Assembly (NCBI GenBank): GCA_039985655.1
Contig: JBDWSF010000011.1
Location: 50,364-114,363 of the forward strand
Source of the DNA: Postechiella sp039985655
GTDB taxonomy: Bacteria; Bacteroidota; Bacteroidia; Flavobacteriales; Flavobacteriaceae
Reading direction: 5' to 3'
Length of the DNA stretch: 64,000 nucleotides
The notes beneath the pieces were generated by a model. That model was not told where the DNA came from and made no database searches. It saw only the letters and a program-made list of their open reading frames with translations. The position numbers and the translations under genes are program-made. Positions 62,594 through 64,000 of this stretch are shown piece by piece; the first letter of the stretch is position 1, and each line of letters begins with the position of its first letter.

Positions 62594-63724
62594 TTAGTAA
62601 AGTAGTTCAGCTATTTTATTTCCTAAAGCTTTACCTCTTAAATTTTTAGCAATGACTTTACCGGTTTCATCTAAAATGAATGTTGCAGGAATAGATCTTA
62701 CTCCGTAACGATTTGCTATGGGGTCTTGCCAAGATTGCAAATTAGAGACATGGTGCCATGTCATTTTATCATCTTGAATGGCTTTTATCCATTTATCTTT
62801 TTGACTATTTTTATCAAGAGATAGACTAATAATTTCTAAACCTTTTTCGTGGTATTGTTTATAGGTTTCAACAACATATGGATTTTCTCTACGACAAGGT
62901 CCGCACCAAGATGCCCAAAAGTCTATAATGGTTACTTTGCCTTTAATATCGTTTAAAGCTAATGTTTTTCCATCAGGAGTGGTTGCACTAAAATCTGGCG
63001 CAATATCTCCAATTTGAACGCCTCTTTGTTGTTGTCTAATTAATTTTTGATTTTCAATAGATGCTGAAACTGTTTTTCCGTACTCTGAAGTTTTAATAGG
63101 GGTAGCTAATTTTGAAAATAGACTTTCTAAATCTGTAATAGCCGTTTGTTTGTCTTTTACAAGGGTATTTAATAGAATGGCTGAAACGAATGATTTGTTA
63201 TTGTTTTTTATAAAATCTAAAGGTAAGTTTGTTAATGCTTTTCTAGCATCGGTTATATTTTTATAAAGTTCACTTTTATTAGAAGCGTTGTTTATTGTAG
63301 CGTCTTTAAATTGAGCCGTTAACGTTTTAATGTGTACGTTTAATTTACGCGTTTTAGAATTATATTCTGAATATTCTTTATTTGAGTTTGTACCACTAAC
63401 AATTGAGGTTTCTAAACTATCTTTATTAATGATTATGGTGATAGATCCGTTTTCAACAATTAACGGAACATAGTTTTTGTAACCATCAATATATAGGTAT
63501 TCTAATGTTGGTTCGTTTCTTATACCTTTAAACGAGAATTTTTCGTCTAAAATAATGGCGGTGTCTTTATTCGTTACTTGTCCACGTTCATTAGGTGTTT
63601 TTAAATAGACACGCATACCATTGTATATTCTTGGGGCTTTTGCATCAATTTCATAGTGATCTTTTATTTCTGTTTTACAAGAAAAAATGAGGCATAAAAG
63701 AAGAAAAGATATGAGTTGTTTCAT
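62594..63724 (-). CDS. TlpA-family thiol-disulfide reductase, lipoprotein
   Basis: A 376-residue lipoprotein (IFSCKT, Cys16). An N-terminal DUF4369-like beta domain (about 20-120) and a helical linker precede a thioredoxin domain with FWASWCGPCRRENP (active CGPC near residue 268), the cis-Pro region SIPATFILDETG, and KGKVTIIDFW. It probably reduces disulfides of periplasmic proteins, as ResA/TlpA do. Minus-strand TATATTTG (63751-63744) is a perfect -7 box. A redox-inactive relative is at 21850-23265. Confidence 0.93.
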   Translation of the reverse strand: MKQLISFLLLCLIFSCKTEIKDHYEIDAKAPRIYNGMRVYLKTPNERGQVTNKDTAIILDEKFSFKGIRNEPTLEYLYIDGYKNYVPLIVENGSITIIINKDSLETSIVSGTNSNKEYSEYNSKTRKLNVHIKTLTAQFKDATINNASNKSELYKNITDARKALTNLPLDFIKNNNKSFVSAILLNTLVKDKQTAITDLESLFSKLATPIKTSEYGKTVSASIENQKLIRQQQRGVQIGDIAPDFSATTPDGKTLALNDIKGKVTIIDFWASWCGPCRRENPYVVETYKQYHEKGLEIISLSLDKNSQKDKWIKAIQDDKMTWHHVSNLQSWQDPIANRYGVRSIPATFILDETGKVIAKNLRGKALGNKIAELLY

Positions 63725-63743
63725 TATGGATTTATTAGGGGGG

Positions 63744-63751
63744 CAAATATA
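63744..63751 (-). promoter_or_regulatory. -7 box of the TlpA gene
   Basis: Minus-strand TATATTTG (TAnnTTTG), about 20 bases before the ATG at 63724. Confidence 0.6.
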
Positions 63752-64000
63752 ATTATTTTAAAATATACAAAGATCTAGTTGTGGTTTAGCGTTTGTGTGT
63801 TTTAACTTTATAGCCTATAATAACGTTGCTTAGTTAGTTATATGATAGGTTTATAAATTTAATTATCGATTAATAATAATAAAGTTGATGGATTTTTGAG
63901 AGGCGTAAAAATTGGATGTTATTTTAGAAGAAAATGATAAGGAAATGTGTAAATATTAAAGATTAAACGGTCAAATTATAGATGTATATTTTAATTTTTT
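63752..64000. other. AT-rich right end, nothing recognised
   Basis: About 250 bases up to the edge of the window with no supported gene. It may contain the promoter or end of a gene beyond the edge. Confidence 0.3.

Overview
The window is a low-GC chromosome segment from a member of the Bacteroidota, almost certainly Flavobacteriaceae. The signs are: type IX secretion (a PorP/SprF protein and a 2034-residue surface protein ending in a gliding-motility-type sorting domain), SusC-type plug and carboxypeptidase-regulatory-like domains, a fused CcsBA, a menaquinone cluster, MiaE, and promoters of the Bacteroidota type (TTG about 19 bases before TAnnTTTG, with TAnnTTCG as a frequent variant) in place of sigma-70 boxes. 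Most genes are chromosomal housekeeping or envelope functions. There is no prophage, CRISPR array or tRNA that I can see.

Layout. 1-6.3 kb: mutS2 (cut by the left edge), sppA, and a fusion of a SusC-like plug with a von Willebrand A protein. 6.4-11.2 kb: an orphan acyl-CoA carboxyltransferase, then a redox cassette (DoxX, FMN reductase, MarR, pirin) with matching palindromes at two promoters. 11.1-18.6 kb: a structured RNA, an outer-membrane protein, a D-lactate/glycolate-type FAD/FeS oxidoreductase, a decayed IS200-type element, a DEDDh exonuclease, a CarboxypepD_reg protein and glutaminyl cyclase. 18.7-32.1 kb: SRP RNA, a possible nuclease, SDR, transaldolase, an ABC-F ATPase, two DUF2007 proteins, PAP2, pheT, miaE, recG. 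32.2-44.6 kb: M1 aminopeptidase, the type IX pair, UbiA prenyltransferase and a compact five-gene operon. 44.6-51.4 kb: truncated haemoglobin, ccsBA, ferredoxin, and a satD/DUF3307 pair preceded by a 28-bp tandem repeat. 51.4-64 kb: a second structured RNA, a 50-residue basic protein, HAD phosphatase, MATE exporter, lipoproteins, menI-menF-menD, DUF2853, a third structured RNA, cvfB, and a TlpA-type thioredoxin lipoprotein.

How genes work together. menI, menF and menD supply early menaquinone steps, and CcsBA matures c-type cytochromes, so both serve the respiratory chain that the lactate/glycolate-type dehydrogenase probably feeds. PorP/SprF and the giant adhesin form a secretion-anchoring pair. 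DoxX, FMN reductase, MarR and pirin look like a self-regulated electrophile or quinone response.

The most interesting signals are a nine-base poly-C tract early in the giant surface-protein gene (possible phase variation), the shared MarR-type palindrome, the 28-bp repeat at satD, three copies of one structured RNA class, promoters placed so close to start codons that the mRNAs should be leaderless, and the plug/vWA fusion.
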